13,960 bases of DNA from JACDCY01 sp964350145 (GCA_964350145.1 CAYGJL010000057.1:1-13960); one strand, 5' to 3'. Positions 1 through 6,010 are shown, counted from the first letter of the stretch. The notes: a model not told the origin generated them from the sequence alone. A program made the numbers and translations.

Positions 1-2
1 GG

Positions 3-158
3 GTTTGAGTCGGAGTGGTCGCACTCCTGCTGGGCTATGAGCACTCACTCGTGCGGCTGGGCGACCTCTCGAAACTGGACGCTGCGTTCTTCACGATGAA
101 CGGCGTGATCAGCATAGCGTTCTTTGGGTTCGTGCTGCTGGAGCGGATGCTGGCGTGA
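3..158 (+). CDS. ubiA: UbiA-family prenyltransferase, C-terminal fragment (runs off window start)
   Basis: Only the last ~50 codons are present. The frame ending in TGA at 156-158 reads VALLLGYEHSLVRLGDLSKL and then a stretch containing AAFFTMNGVIS, which is typical of the last helices of UbiA-type aromatic prenyltransferases (4-hydroxybenzoate polyprenyltransferase or the menaquinone MqnP branch). These are integral membrane enzymes that attach a polyprenyl chain to the aromatic ring of a quinone precursor. The neighbour ubiX starts inside its stop codon (GTGA, 155-158), so the two are translationally coupled in one quinone operon. Oddity: the same frame carries a TGA at 6-8, immediately upstream of the conserved part. 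That may be a frameshift, a sequence error near a contig edge, or real truncation; eight bases are too few to decide. Which quinone pathway is used cannot be told from this fragment. Confidence 0.75.
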
Positions 159-760
159 GCCCGTCCGCCGCCGCGCCGCTCATCTTCGCGATAACGGGCG
201 CGTCGGGCGCGCCGTACGCGGTGCGGTTGCTCGAGCAGCTCGTTGCATCGCGCACGCGGATCTCGCTGATCGTCTCGCGGCACGGCTGGCGGTTGCTTGA
301 TACCGAATTGGACATCCCGGATCTCTCGGCACTGCGCGGAGCGGTCGGGGGAGATGCGGGCGCGTGGGATGCGTCGGTCACCGTGTTCGACGACGACGAT
401 CGCGGAGCGGCGCCGGCTTCCGGCTCCGCGCTCAGCCGGGGCATGGTGATCTGTCCGTGCTCCATGGGCACGCTCTCGGCGGTAGCCATGGGATCGTCCC
501 GGTCGCTGATCGAGCGCGCGGCCGACGTGACGCTGAAGGAGCGGCGCAAGCTGGTTCTAGTCACGCGCGAAACGCCACTCAGCACGATCCACCTTGGCAA
601 CATGCTGCGGGTGGCGCGCGCGGGGGCGGTTGTGTTGCCGGCCGCTCCCGGCTTCTACCATCGTCCGCGTGAAGTGGGCGATCTCGTGGACTTCATTGTG
701 GCTCGCGTCCTGGATCAGCTCGAGATCCCGCATCACCTCGGCCGGCGCTGGGGCGGGTAG
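155..760 (+). CDS. ubiX: UbiX-family flavin prenyltransferase
   Basis: This 201-residue protein matches the UbiX/Pad1 flavin prenyltransferase family along its full length. The family joins dimethylallyl phosphate to FMN to make prenylated FMN, the cofactor of UbiD-type decarboxylases in quinone synthesis. Visible signatures are ITGASGAPYA (residues 13-22, the Rossmann-like FMN phosphate site), CPCSMGTLSAVAMGSS (100-115), LKERRKLVLVTRETPLS (127-143) with the Lys/Arg/Glu cluster that handles the prenyl phosphate, and LPAAPGFYHRP near the C-terminus. The length is normal for the family. The start is GTG at 155, overlapping the UbiA stop by 4 nt, which supports co-translation. No ubiD is visible here, so the partner decarboxylase must be outside this window. 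Confidence 0.95.
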   Translation: MSPSAAAPLIFAITGASGAPYAVRLLEQLVASRTRISLIVSRHGWRLLDTELDIPDLSALRGAVGGDAGAWDASVTVFDDDDRGAAPASGSALSRGMVICPCSMGTLSAVAMGSSRSLIERAADVTLKERRKLVLVTRETPLSTIHLGNMLRVARAGAVVLPAAPGFYHRPREVGDLVDFIVARVLDQLEIPHHLGRRWGG

Positions 761-762
761 GC

Positions 763-769
763 AAAGGAG
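763..769 (+). promoter_or_regulatory. Ribosome binding site fixing a GTG start
   Basis: AAAGGAG lies 6 nt upstream of GTG at 776. It is one of the few good Shine-Dalgarno sequences in this window, and it favours 776 over the in-frame ATG at 785 as the start of the DUF2834-like gene. Confidence 0.6.
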
Positions 770-775
770 TGTTTC

Positions 776-1132
776 GTGGCGCCGATGAGTAGTAGAACGA
801 TGCAGCGCGTTTACCTCGCGCTCGCGATTGCCGGCTATCTGCTCACGGGTGTGCCTATTCTCATGGAATCGGCCCGCACCGGCAACATTCTGTTCTGGAC
901 GAAACCGCAGCTGACCATGGACGGGCTGTTCGGGAGCCTGACGACTACCGCGTTCACTCTCGACCTGCTGGTGGTGGTGCTCGTCGCGCTCATCTGGATC
1001 ACGCGCGAGGCGCGGCGCGTCCGCGTGCCCAATGTTTGGGCGTTCTGGGTGCTGACTCTGGTATTCGGGTTGGGTGGGACGCTTCCACTGTTCCTGTATT
1101 TCCGCGAGCGGAGACTCGGTCCCGCGGGCTAG
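776..1132 (+). CDS. DUF2834-like small membrane protein
   Basis: This 118-residue protein has three clear hydrophobic segments, at about residues 11-30, 48-76 and 88-108. The pattern is a first helix ending in an acidic residue, a middle segment with FTLDLLVVVLVALIW followed by a basic REARRVRV loop, and a last helix ending in LPLFLYFRER. It matches what I know of DUF2834, a family of ~100-120 residue bacterial inner-membrane proteins of unknown function. The start is GTG at 776, preceded by AAAGGAG. It follows ubiX by 15 nt and may be transcribed with it, but I see no functional link to quinone synthesis. The stop codon merges into a GC-rich hairpin. The family call rests on remembered sequence pattern only. 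Confidence 0.75.
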   Translation: MAPMSSRTMQRVYLALAIAGYLLTGVPILMESARTGNILFWTKPQLTMDGLFGSLTTTAFTLDLLVVVLVALIWITREARRVRVPNVWAFWVLTLVFGLGGTLPLFLYFRERRLGPAG

Positions 1133-1148
1133 TGCGGGAAACCCGCAC
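1132..1148 (+). terminator. GC-rich hairpin at the end of the DUF2834-like gene
   Basis: GTGCGGG (1132-1138), loop AAA, CCCGCAC (1142-1148) form a perfect 7-bp stem starting at the last base of the stop codon. No T-tract follows directly (GTCTCAAG comes next), so this is a weak intrinsic terminator candidate or an mRNA 3'-end stabiliser. Confidence 0.35.
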
Positions 1149-1219
1149 GTCTCAAGCGCATGTTTCCCGACTGCCCGTCGAACTTTTACCGCCAAGCTTC
1201 CATATCCGTGGAGGCTCCG

Positions 1220-1576
1220 ATGAACCGGAATGCGCGTTGGTCACGAATACTCGTGATCGTCGGTCTTGTTGCGATGCTGGCCGGAATTCTCGACCCGATG
1301 GAGGGATCGCTCGTGATCCTCGCCGGGATCGCCGTGGCCGCGTTCGGTGTCTGGCTTGGACATGACCGGCACGAGAAGCTTCTCTACTGGTCCTTTGCGC
1401 TGGTGGTTGTGGGCGTCGGCGCCCTGTGGGCATTGAGCTCGGTCGGAGGTTTTGGCGGCGACACGGGACGCTCCAACTGGTGGGGCCTTCTGATTCTACC
1501 GTACCCGGTAGGTTGGATCATGGGCCTGTTCGCCGTCCAGCGTTGGCTCCGTAGACCCGCTGCCGCCCCGGGCTAG
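1220..1576 (+). CDS. Small hypothetical membrane protein
   Basis: I do not recognise a named family. From ATG at 1220 the protein is 118 residues, with a short basic N-terminus (MNRNARWSR) and then hydrophobic stretches at roughly residues 9-27, 29-44, 52-73 and 87-106, giving three or four predicted membrane helices and a basic C-terminal tail (QRWLRRP). The open frame extends to an ATG at 1160, but GTGGAGG at 1208-1214, 5 nt before 1220, favours the shorter form. The extra 20 residues (MFPDCPSNFYRQ...) are polar and look untranslated. It has the same length as its upstream neighbour but no obvious sequence similarity to it. Its function is unknown. Confidence 0.7.
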   Translation: MNRNARWSRILVIVGLVAMLAGILDPMEGSLVILAGIAVAAFGVWLGHDRHEKLLYWSFALVVVGVGALWALSSVGGFGGDTGRSNWWGLLILPYPVGWIMGLFAVQRWLRRPAAAPG

Positions 1577-1603
1577 ATTGGCGTCCGAGGATTTCAGGTC
1601 GCG

Positions 1604-1619
1604 GCGCTAACGCGCTAAC
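1604..1619 (+). repeat. 8-bp tandem duplication
   Basis: GCGCTAAC occurs twice head to tail (1604-1611, 1612-1619), just upstream of the gene remnant. It contributes in-frame TAA stops. It could be a scar of an insertion or excision, or chance. Confidence 0.5.
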
Positions 1620-1740
1620 CCCGTGCCGCTGGAAGGCCACCTGCAGGAAGCGGTGCTGCCGTTCGGCGCCGGGAAAGTTGCTGTATTCGGGGAGGCGGCG
1701 ATGTTTTCGAGCTCTCGCTTGCACGGGCATGTGCCGCCGG
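1611..1740 (+). pseudogene. Remnant of the 3' part of a larger protein gene
   Basis: The frame after TAA at 1608-1610 reads NPVPLEGHLQEAVLPFGAGK and then VAVFGEAAMFSS before turning into unrelated, low-quality sequence. 'GWxQGAVLxFGxGRVAVFGEAAMF(S/T)AQ' is a motif I associate with the C-terminal part of a larger family of secreted or hypothetical proteins, where it is normally followed by about 40 more residues (NAP...NxxFLLNxxHWL). Here both the upstream body and that ending are missing, so this looks like a decayed piece left beside the toxin-antitoxin module. The frame happens to stay open into vapB, but an operator and the vapB ribosome site lie between. The family recall was not verified by search; it could also be fortuitous open sequence. 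Confidence 0.45.
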
Positions 1741-1761
1741 AGAGCCGGGGAGGTAGCGACG

Positions 1762-1802
1762 GCCTATCGATCAGACTATCGTTAAACGATACGCCTATCG
1801 AT
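1762..1802 (+). promoter_or_regulatory. vapBC operator: central palindrome flanked by direct repeats
   Basis: A 15-bp palindrome, TATCGTT-A-AACGATA (1777-1791), is flanked by two exact copies of GCCTATCGAT (1762-1771 and 1793-1802) set 31 bp apart. The centres of the two flanking ATCGAT sites lie 15.5 bp on either side of the palindrome centre, so all copies sit on the same DNA face about 1.5 turns from the centre. The last copy abuts the vapB ribosome site. VapB/VapC complexes are known to repress their own promoters through such repeated half-sites, here TATCG. Confidence 0.7.
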
Positions 1803-1811
1803 GAGGATCAA

Positions 1812-2018
1812 ATGGCGATTGTGACCGTCTCGCCGAAGTTTCAAGTGGTGATTCCCCGCGAGATTCGCGAGGCGCTGCAGCTGGAGGCCGGACAAAAAGT
1901 ACAGGCGCTCCAGTACCAGAACCGCGTCGAATTCATTCCCGTGCAGGGCATGCGCAAGATGCGCGGCTTCCTGAAGGGGATCGATACCACGCTCACTCGC
2001 GACCGGGACCGCGTGTGA
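1812..2018 (+). CDS. vapB: AbrB/MazE-fold antitoxin (VapB type)
   Basis: This 68-residue protein begins MAIVTVSPKFQVVIPREIRE and continues with ALQLEAGQKV. That is the SpoVT/AbrB swapped-hairpin DNA-binding fold (about residues 1-47), with the standard 'S.K.QVVIP..IR..L.L..G..V' pattern. The basic tail (residues 50-68) is probably the segment that wraps and inhibits the toxin. ATG at 1812 is preceded by GAGGA (1803-1807), and its stop overlaps the toxin start (GTGA, 2015-2018), the usual antitoxin-first coupled order. It should neutralise VapC and repress the operon at the operator just upstream. The longer open frame starting at 1623 is not the gene, because it crosses that operator. Confidence 0.9.
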   Translation: MAIVTVSPKFQVVIPREIREALQLEAGQKVQALQYQNRVEFIPVQGMRKMRGFLKGIDTTLTRDRDRV

Positions 2019-2392
2019 ATCTCGTCGACTCGTCCGCGTGGCTGGAGTATTTCGCGGCGGGCCCGCAAGCGGGACGATTCGCGGCGGTGATCGAAGATGT
2101 CGAGCATCTTCTCGTGCCGACGATTGTCCTTCTTGAGGTCACACGCCGTGTGATGCGGCAGCGTGACGAAGACGCGGCGTTACAGATTGCGGCAATGTTG
2201 CACCAGGGGCGGATCGTCACGCTCGATGCCGGCATTGCGCTGAGCGCGGCCAATCTCGGGGTCACGCACAAGTTACCGTTGGCCGACAGCATCATCTACG
2301 CAACCGCGAAACAGCATCATGCGACGATCTGGACCTTGGATGCGGACTTTTCCGGTCTGGCAGACGTCCGCTATTTTCCGAAGCGCAAGTAG
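2015..2392 (+). CDS. vapC: VapC-family PIN-domain ribonuclease toxin
   Basis: This 125-residue PIN domain carries the full acidic set: D5 (LVDSSAW), E41 (VLLEVTRR), D91 (LPLADSIIYATA) and D109 with D111 (WTLDADF). These coordinate Mg2+ or Mn2+ for RNA cleavage. VapC toxins typically cut tRNA or rRNA when released from the antitoxin; the target cannot be read from the sequence. It starts at GTG 2015, overlapping vapB by 4 nt. Length and motif order are normal and the active site is intact, so the toxin is likely functional. It ends 22 nt from the convergent GHKL ATPase gene. Confidence 0.92.
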   Translation: MNLVDSSAWLEYFAAGPQAGRFAAVIEDVEHLLVPTIVLLEVTRRVMRQRDEDAALQIAAMLHQGRIVTLDAGIALSAANLGVTHKLPLADSIIYATAKQHHATIWTLDADFSGLADVRYFPKRK

Positions 2393-2409
2393 GGCGGGCT
2401 GGTGCCGCC
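2393..2409. terminator. Short hairpin between convergent genes
   Basis: GGCGG (2393-2397) and CCGCC (2405-2409) can form a 5-bp stem in the 22-nt gap between vapC and the convergent ATPase gene. It has no T-tract on either side. It is a weak candidate for a shared terminator and could be chance in GC-rich DNA. Confidence 0.2.
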
Positions 2410-2414
2410 GTCGC

Positions 2415-4019
2415 TCAGCTGCGCTTCCCCGGCCGTTTCCGGTGCCGCGCGCCACGGTGCTCGACCGATTCACCCCAGCGGGAGAGGAACGCCGTCACGA
2501 ACGCACGCTCCTGCGACGGCTCGACCGCAAGCCCGGCCAGCGCCATCGCTACCGAGAGTGCAATGTGATAACCCTCTGACCGCGAGGCCGCGGCACGACG
2601 GTATGCGGGGTGCGCGTCGTTGACCCACACTGTCGTCTCGATGAGGCGGCCGAGCTCGGGATCCTCGGGCCGCGAATCGAATTGAATTGTGAGGCCGAGC
2701 CTGGTTGGGCGCCGCGCACCCTTACGCGAGGGGATCTCGATATCCGGCGCCGGCGGTGTGGACTCGTCTGGCTCCGTGGGGGACTGCTCGCCGTCTGACG
2801 GCGGCTGGTCGCCGGTCGTCGCCTCCGGTTCCACAGCACCTTCCTGGCGTGGAGTTGAGAATTCCGTACTCTCTGAGAAGAGGTCCATCGGTCCCGGCCC
2901 GCGACGCCCATTCCCTGGCTCGCCCGCCGGCAGCTTTTTTCGCCCGCCGGCGCGGCGCTCGACGAGCATGGCGAGCATCGGAAAATCGTCGGCCAGATCG
3001 AGCAGAACTTCTTCGACGTCACGTTCCACGGGTCTGGTGGCGCGACGACGCCGGTCGTCATCACCTCCGTGAAGATCGCCCCATTCGGCGAGCTGGTTCG
3101 ACACCGCTTCCTGGAGCGCCTTGCGGTATGCGAGATATGTTGCTCCGCGCGGTCCCGTGCGCACGAAGTCGATCTTGTTGAGTGTCAAGCAGGACGCAAG
3201 CGCCGGTACCTCAATGAGACCAGTTACCCGGTCGGGAGCGGCTGGAGTTACGCCGAGCCAGTCCCAGCCGCGTTTAATGACCTTGCCGAACGTGCTGATC
3301 GCGACACCACGGTCGTCGCCGACGGGAGCTTGCTCTCGCAGGAGATAGCCGAACGCCGACGGCTTGCGTTTGCGCGCGAGGCGCACGGCAACCGGCGCCG
3401 CGCCGGGCGCAAGCGCGTCGCTCTTTGTGATCGGCTGGCCGTTGATGGCGAAGCTCACGCCATCAGGATATTGCGTGCGGAGAATGTCGTCGAAGTGCGC
3501 GTCGAATAACGGCGTGAAGTGGCGGCGAAGCGTCACTTCCAGGAAACCCGGGTCGAGCAGCGGCGATAACGCGTTGTCCAATCGCAGGCGAACGGCGGTG
3601 CCGTGGTCACCGACCATTCCCGGCGGATGTGTCCAGGTCCAGGGCGCGCGCTTACGGCTGGAGAGCGCCCATGTCGTCGCGACGTGGTCCTTCCCGCGGC
3701 GGGATTCGGTGACTACTTCCGCGCTGACCAGCAGGCCAAGCTTGATGCCGACACCGGCGAATCCGATTCCCTCACCGCGCGTCTTTACCGATGCCGCGAC
3801 GTCGTGGAACCGCCGCAGTTCCGCGCGCCTCATTCCCACTCCATCGTCGATCATCGAGAGTGACGGGCCGGCTGGATCGGAGAGCAGTGAAATGGCGGAT
3901 GCTCCGGAGTCGAGCGAATTCGCCACCATTTCGGTGAGAACCGTCTCCTCTAGCGCGCCCTGGTATGCATCGGCGAGATCTTCGAGAAGGTGGAGCAGGT
4001 CAACGCGCGTTTCGCCCAT
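2415..4019 (-). CDS. GHKL (HSP90/MutL/MORC-like) ATPase of unknown function
   Basis: This 534-residue protein has a GHKL ATP-binding domain in its first ~150 residues: N-box TEMVANSLDSGA (29-40; E30 as likely general base, N34 for Mg2+), G1 box DDGVGM (58-63), G2/lid GEGIGFAGVGIKLG (82-95) and G3 GDHGTAV (137-143). A second region (about 150-315) resembles an S5-type transducer domain, with a conserved-looking LTLNKIDFVRTG (278-289) whose K282 could contact ATP. An acidic, Pro/Ser-rich linker (about 380-445) leads to a C-terminal module (about 450-525) that I do not recognise. The N-box is MutL-like but the lid is closer to MORC/HSP90, and no MutL endonuclease motif is present. It is the third gene of a unit with mutM and a UvrC-like nuclease, 10 nt downstream of the latter, which suggests a DNA repair or defence role (inference). 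Confidence 0.8.
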   Translation of the reverse strand: MGETRVDLLHLLEDLADAYQGALEETVLTEMVANSLDSGASAISLLSDPAGPSLSMIDDGVGMRRAELRRFHDVAASVKTRGEGIGFAGVGIKLGLLVSAEVVTESRRGKDHVATTWALSSRKRAPWTWTHPPGMVGDHGTAVRLRLDNALSPLLDPGFLEVTLRRHFTPLFDAHFDDILRTQYPDGVSFAINGQPITKSDALAPGAAPVAVRLARKRKPSAFGYLLREQAPVGDDRGVAISTFGKVIKRGWDWLGVTPAAPDRVTGLIEVPALASCLTLNKIDFVRTGPRGATYLAYRKALQEAVSNQLAEWGDLHGGDDDRRRRATRPVERDVEEVLLDLADDFPMLAMLVERRAGGRKKLPAGEPGNGRRGPGPMDLFSESTEFSTPRQEGAVEPEATTGDQPPSDGEQSPTEPDESTPPAPDIEIPSRKGARRPTRLGLTIQFDSRPEDPELGRLIETTVWVNDAHPAYRRAAASRSEGYHIALSVAMALAGLAVEPSQERAFVTAFLSRWGESVEHRGARHRKRPGKRS

Positions 4020-4029
4020 GATCGGGTAG

Positions 4030-5133
4030 CTATGCCGCGAGCGGTTTGGTCCGCTTCAATTCCCTGGGATGCCGGCGGAACCACGATGACACCAGCATCA
4101 GCTCGTCGATCGCGTGAGTGGGCACGACGCCCGGCGCCGGCTGCGGCTCGTTCGCGAACATGGACTGCACGAGCTGCTGCAACGCGGACTTCTCCTTCCT
4201 CGACTTCGGCTTCTGCTGCTCGGCGCGCACGAGCCCGCGCTTGATGACGTACACGCGGTCGTCGCCCTCGAAGCCCTTCACCGTATAGGTAAACGACAGC
4301 GTCTCCACGGCGAAGCGCAGTTGCGTGAACTCTTCGCGCAGGTCCTCCAGCCGTTGGAGCTTGTCGCGCATGGAAGCCGCCCGCTCGAAGTGCATGATCT
4401 CGCTGGCGAGAATCATGGAGTCGCGTAGCGATTCGATCGGCCCGTCATGTCGCCCCTCGAGGAACGCGCGCGCGTCCGCCACACGGCTCATGTACCGCGC
4501 CACCGAGCTTGCACCGCAGCAGGGCCCGACGCACTTCCCGATCTCGTAACGGATGCACCCGGGCGTGATGGATGGCGTCTCGAACAGCTCGGGCTGGTCG
4601 GAGAACACCATCTTGTGGTCGAGGGCGCAGTCGCGGAGGCCGAGTGCGTCGCTCAGCTCGCGCACGGCCTCGCCGAGCCGCTGCGCGCCGTGAAAGGGGC
4701 CGTAGTACACCGAGCTATCGTCGAGCGTGGGCGCGCGCACCACCAATAGTTTGGGCGCCGCCGAGTCGGCCAGCTTGATGAAGGCGTAGTGCCGGCCGTC
4801 CGATTTCATCATCACGTTGAACCGCGGCCTGAACTTCTTGATCAGCCGCAGCTCCTGCAGCAGCGCGGCGAACTCGCTCGGCGTGTACTCCCAGTCGATC
4901 GCGGTCGCCTCGCGCAGCATCCGCGCGCCCTTCTCGGCGGGGAACTCGCAGCGGAAGTAGCTCAGCAGCCGCGAGCGGATCCGCTTGGACTTACCGACGT
5001 ACAGTACCTCGCCGCCGGGAGAGATCATGCGGTACACCCCCGGCTTGTCGATCGCGCTCCCGCGCACGTGCTGCCGCATCGCGTCCAGCTCGGCGTCGGT
5101 GACGTACGCGGCCCGCGCGGTCTTGCGCCTCAT
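4030..5133 (-). CDS. UvrC/Cho-like GIY-YIG nuclease with UVR motif, lacking the C-terminal nuclease
   Basis: This 367-residue protein resembles only the N-terminal half of UvrC, the nucleotide excision repair endonuclease. The GIY-YIG domain (about 28-110) keeps all key residues expected from UvrC: Y34 (PGVY), Y45 and K48 (LYVGKSK), R55, Y59, E94 and N106 (RPRFN). Next come a linker with IGKCVGPCCG (residues C201-C206 region) and a UVR motif (ESLRDSMILASEIMHFERAA, about 235-255), which in UvrC binds UvrB. The RNase H-like second nuclease and the helix-hairpin-helix of full UvrC (~600 residues) are absent, as in E. coli Cho. It would then make only the 3' incision of excision repair (known for Cho; inferred here). 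It starts at ATG 5133, 1 nt after the mutM stop, and is followed by the GHKL ATPase gene, so all three are probably one transcript. Confidence 0.85.
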   Translation of the reverse strand: MRRKTARAAYVTDAELDAMRQHVRGSAIDKPGVYRMISPGGEVLYVGKSKRIRSRLLSYFRCEFPAEKGARMLREATAIDWEYTPSEFAALLQELRLIKKFRPRFNVMMKSDGRHYAFIKLADSAAPKLLVVRAPTLDDSSVYYGPFHGAQRLGEAVRELSDALGLRDCALDHKMVFSDQPELFETPSITPGCIRYEIGKCVGPCCGASSVARYMSRVADARAFLEGRHDGPIESLRDSMILASEIMHFERAASMRDKLQRLEDLREEFTQLRFAVETLSFTYTVKGFEGDDRVYVIKRGLVRAEQQKPKSRKEKSALQQLVQSMFANEPQPAPGVVPTHAIDELMLVSSWFRRHPRELKRTKPLAA

Positions 5134-5134
5134 G

Positions 5135-5941
5135 TCAGCGTTGGCACCGCGGGCAGAAATACGTGGCGCGCCCGTCGATCGCGTGCGTCATCGCTATCCT
5201 GGTGCCGCACCGGTGACACGGCTCGCCCCCGCGGCCGTAAGCGTCGAGCTTGTCGGCGAACGCGCCTTCGGCGTAATCACGGATCGTCGTGCCGCGCAGC
5301 TCGATGGATTCGGTGAGGACCGACACTATCGCGTCGCGTAGCAGGTGGGCCTGCTGTCGCGCGACGGTTCGGGCGGAGCGTGACGGATCTATCTTCGCGC
5401 GCCAGAGCGCCTCGCTCGCGTAGATGTTGCCGACACCCGCCAGCCGGTGCTGGTCCATGATCAGCGCCTTCACCGGCCTGACGGATTTCTGCAACAGCTC
5501 GTACAGCCAGTCGCCCGTGAAATCCGCCTCGAGCGGCTCCGGGCCGAGCTTGGATACATATGCCTCGAATTCCTTCGGAGTGAAAAGCTGGAAGGTCCCC
5601 AGTCGCCGCACGTCACGGTAATGCAGCCGGCGGCCGTCGTCGAGAGCGAGATGCAGGGTGCAATACTGGTCGGCCCCGCGGCCGGAGCGCTCGACCACGA
5701 AGCTGCCGGTGAACCGCGGCTGCACGGCTACGCGCGCGCCCGAGTCGAAATCGATCACCGCGAGCTTGGCCCGGCGCCACACCCGCACGATCCGGCGGCC
5801 GACGAGGACGCGCTCGAGCTTCCGCGGCGTCGCGCCCCTGAGAACGTCGGCCTTGTGGACCGTGACGCCGACGACGGTGCGGCCGCGCACTCGCCTGTGG
5901 AGGTCGCGGGCCATGGTCTCGACTTCAGGAAGCTCGGGCAC
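5135..5941 (-). CDS. mutM: Fpg/MutM-like DNA glycosylase/AP lyase, divergent
   Basis: This 268-residue protein has the Fpg/Nei hallmarks: MPELPEVET at the N-terminus (P2 nucleophile, E3), RRAK with K59, LAGVGNIYASEALW (H2TH region) and a C-terminal zinc finger with C242, C245, C263, C266 and R258. The family removes oxidised bases (8-oxoguanine, FapyG) and cuts the abasic site. Three sites differ from E. coli MutM: the void-filling Met of HLGMSG is F77 here (QPRFTG), the Phe of DPRRFG is L114 (DVRRLG), and the loop between GTT and YGR is about 5 residues shorter, lacking the SDGKPGYF-type segment that caps 8-oxoguanine. Substrate preference may therefore differ. The start is GTG at 5941, required to place Pro at position 2. 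A TATAAT lies 5 nt upstream, suggesting a leaderless message. It is the first gene of a repair operon. Confidence 0.9.
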   Translation of the reverse strand: MPELPEVETMARDLHRRVRGRTVVGVTVHKADVLRGATPRKLERVLVGRRIVRVWRRAKLAVIDFDSGARVAVQPRFTGSFVVERSGRGADQYCTLHLALDDGRRLHYRDVRRLGTFQLFTPKEFEAYVSKLGPEPLEADFTGDWLYELLQKSVRPVKALIMDQHRLAGVGNIYASEALWRAKIDPSRSARTVARQQAHLLRDAIVSVLTESIELRGTTIRDYAEGAFADKLDAYGRGGEPCHRCGTRIAMTHAIDGRATYFCPRCQR

Positions 5942-5946
5942 GCCGG

Positions 5947-5974
5947 ATTATAGCGCGCGGCTGCCGGCCCGCGC
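5947..5974 (-). promoter_or_regulatory. Candidate promoter of the mutM operon with an upstream inverted repeat
   Basis: Read on the minus strand, a perfect TATAAT (5952 to 5947) ends 5 nt before the GTG start of mutM, so the expected transcription start would fall at or next to the start codon. There is no good -35 box. An inverted repeat, GCGCGG (5955-5960) and CCGCGC (5969-5974), lies directly upstream in the spacer and may be a regulator site. Confidence 0.5.
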
Positions 5975-6010
5975 ATTGGCGTGGTAGCCGCATGCTCCTA
6001 AGTTCGGCTC

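Noticed and set aside
557..1195. A 212-codon minus-strand frame over ubiX and the DUF2834-like gene
   Set aside because: It spans two supported genes and their junction, with no recognisable motif or ribosome site.
1623..2018. A single 131-residue protein fusing the upstream segment to VapB
   Set aside because: The open frame crosses the vapBC operator and the ribosome site for ATG 1812; antitoxins of this family start at the AbrB domain.
2015..5133. One defence island combining VapBC, the GHKL ATPase and the GIY-YIG nuclease
   Set aside because: VapBC is on the opposite strand with its own operator and converges on the ATPase gene, whereas the ATPase and nuclease are linked to mutM; a repair link is better supported, so defence is kept only as an alternative.
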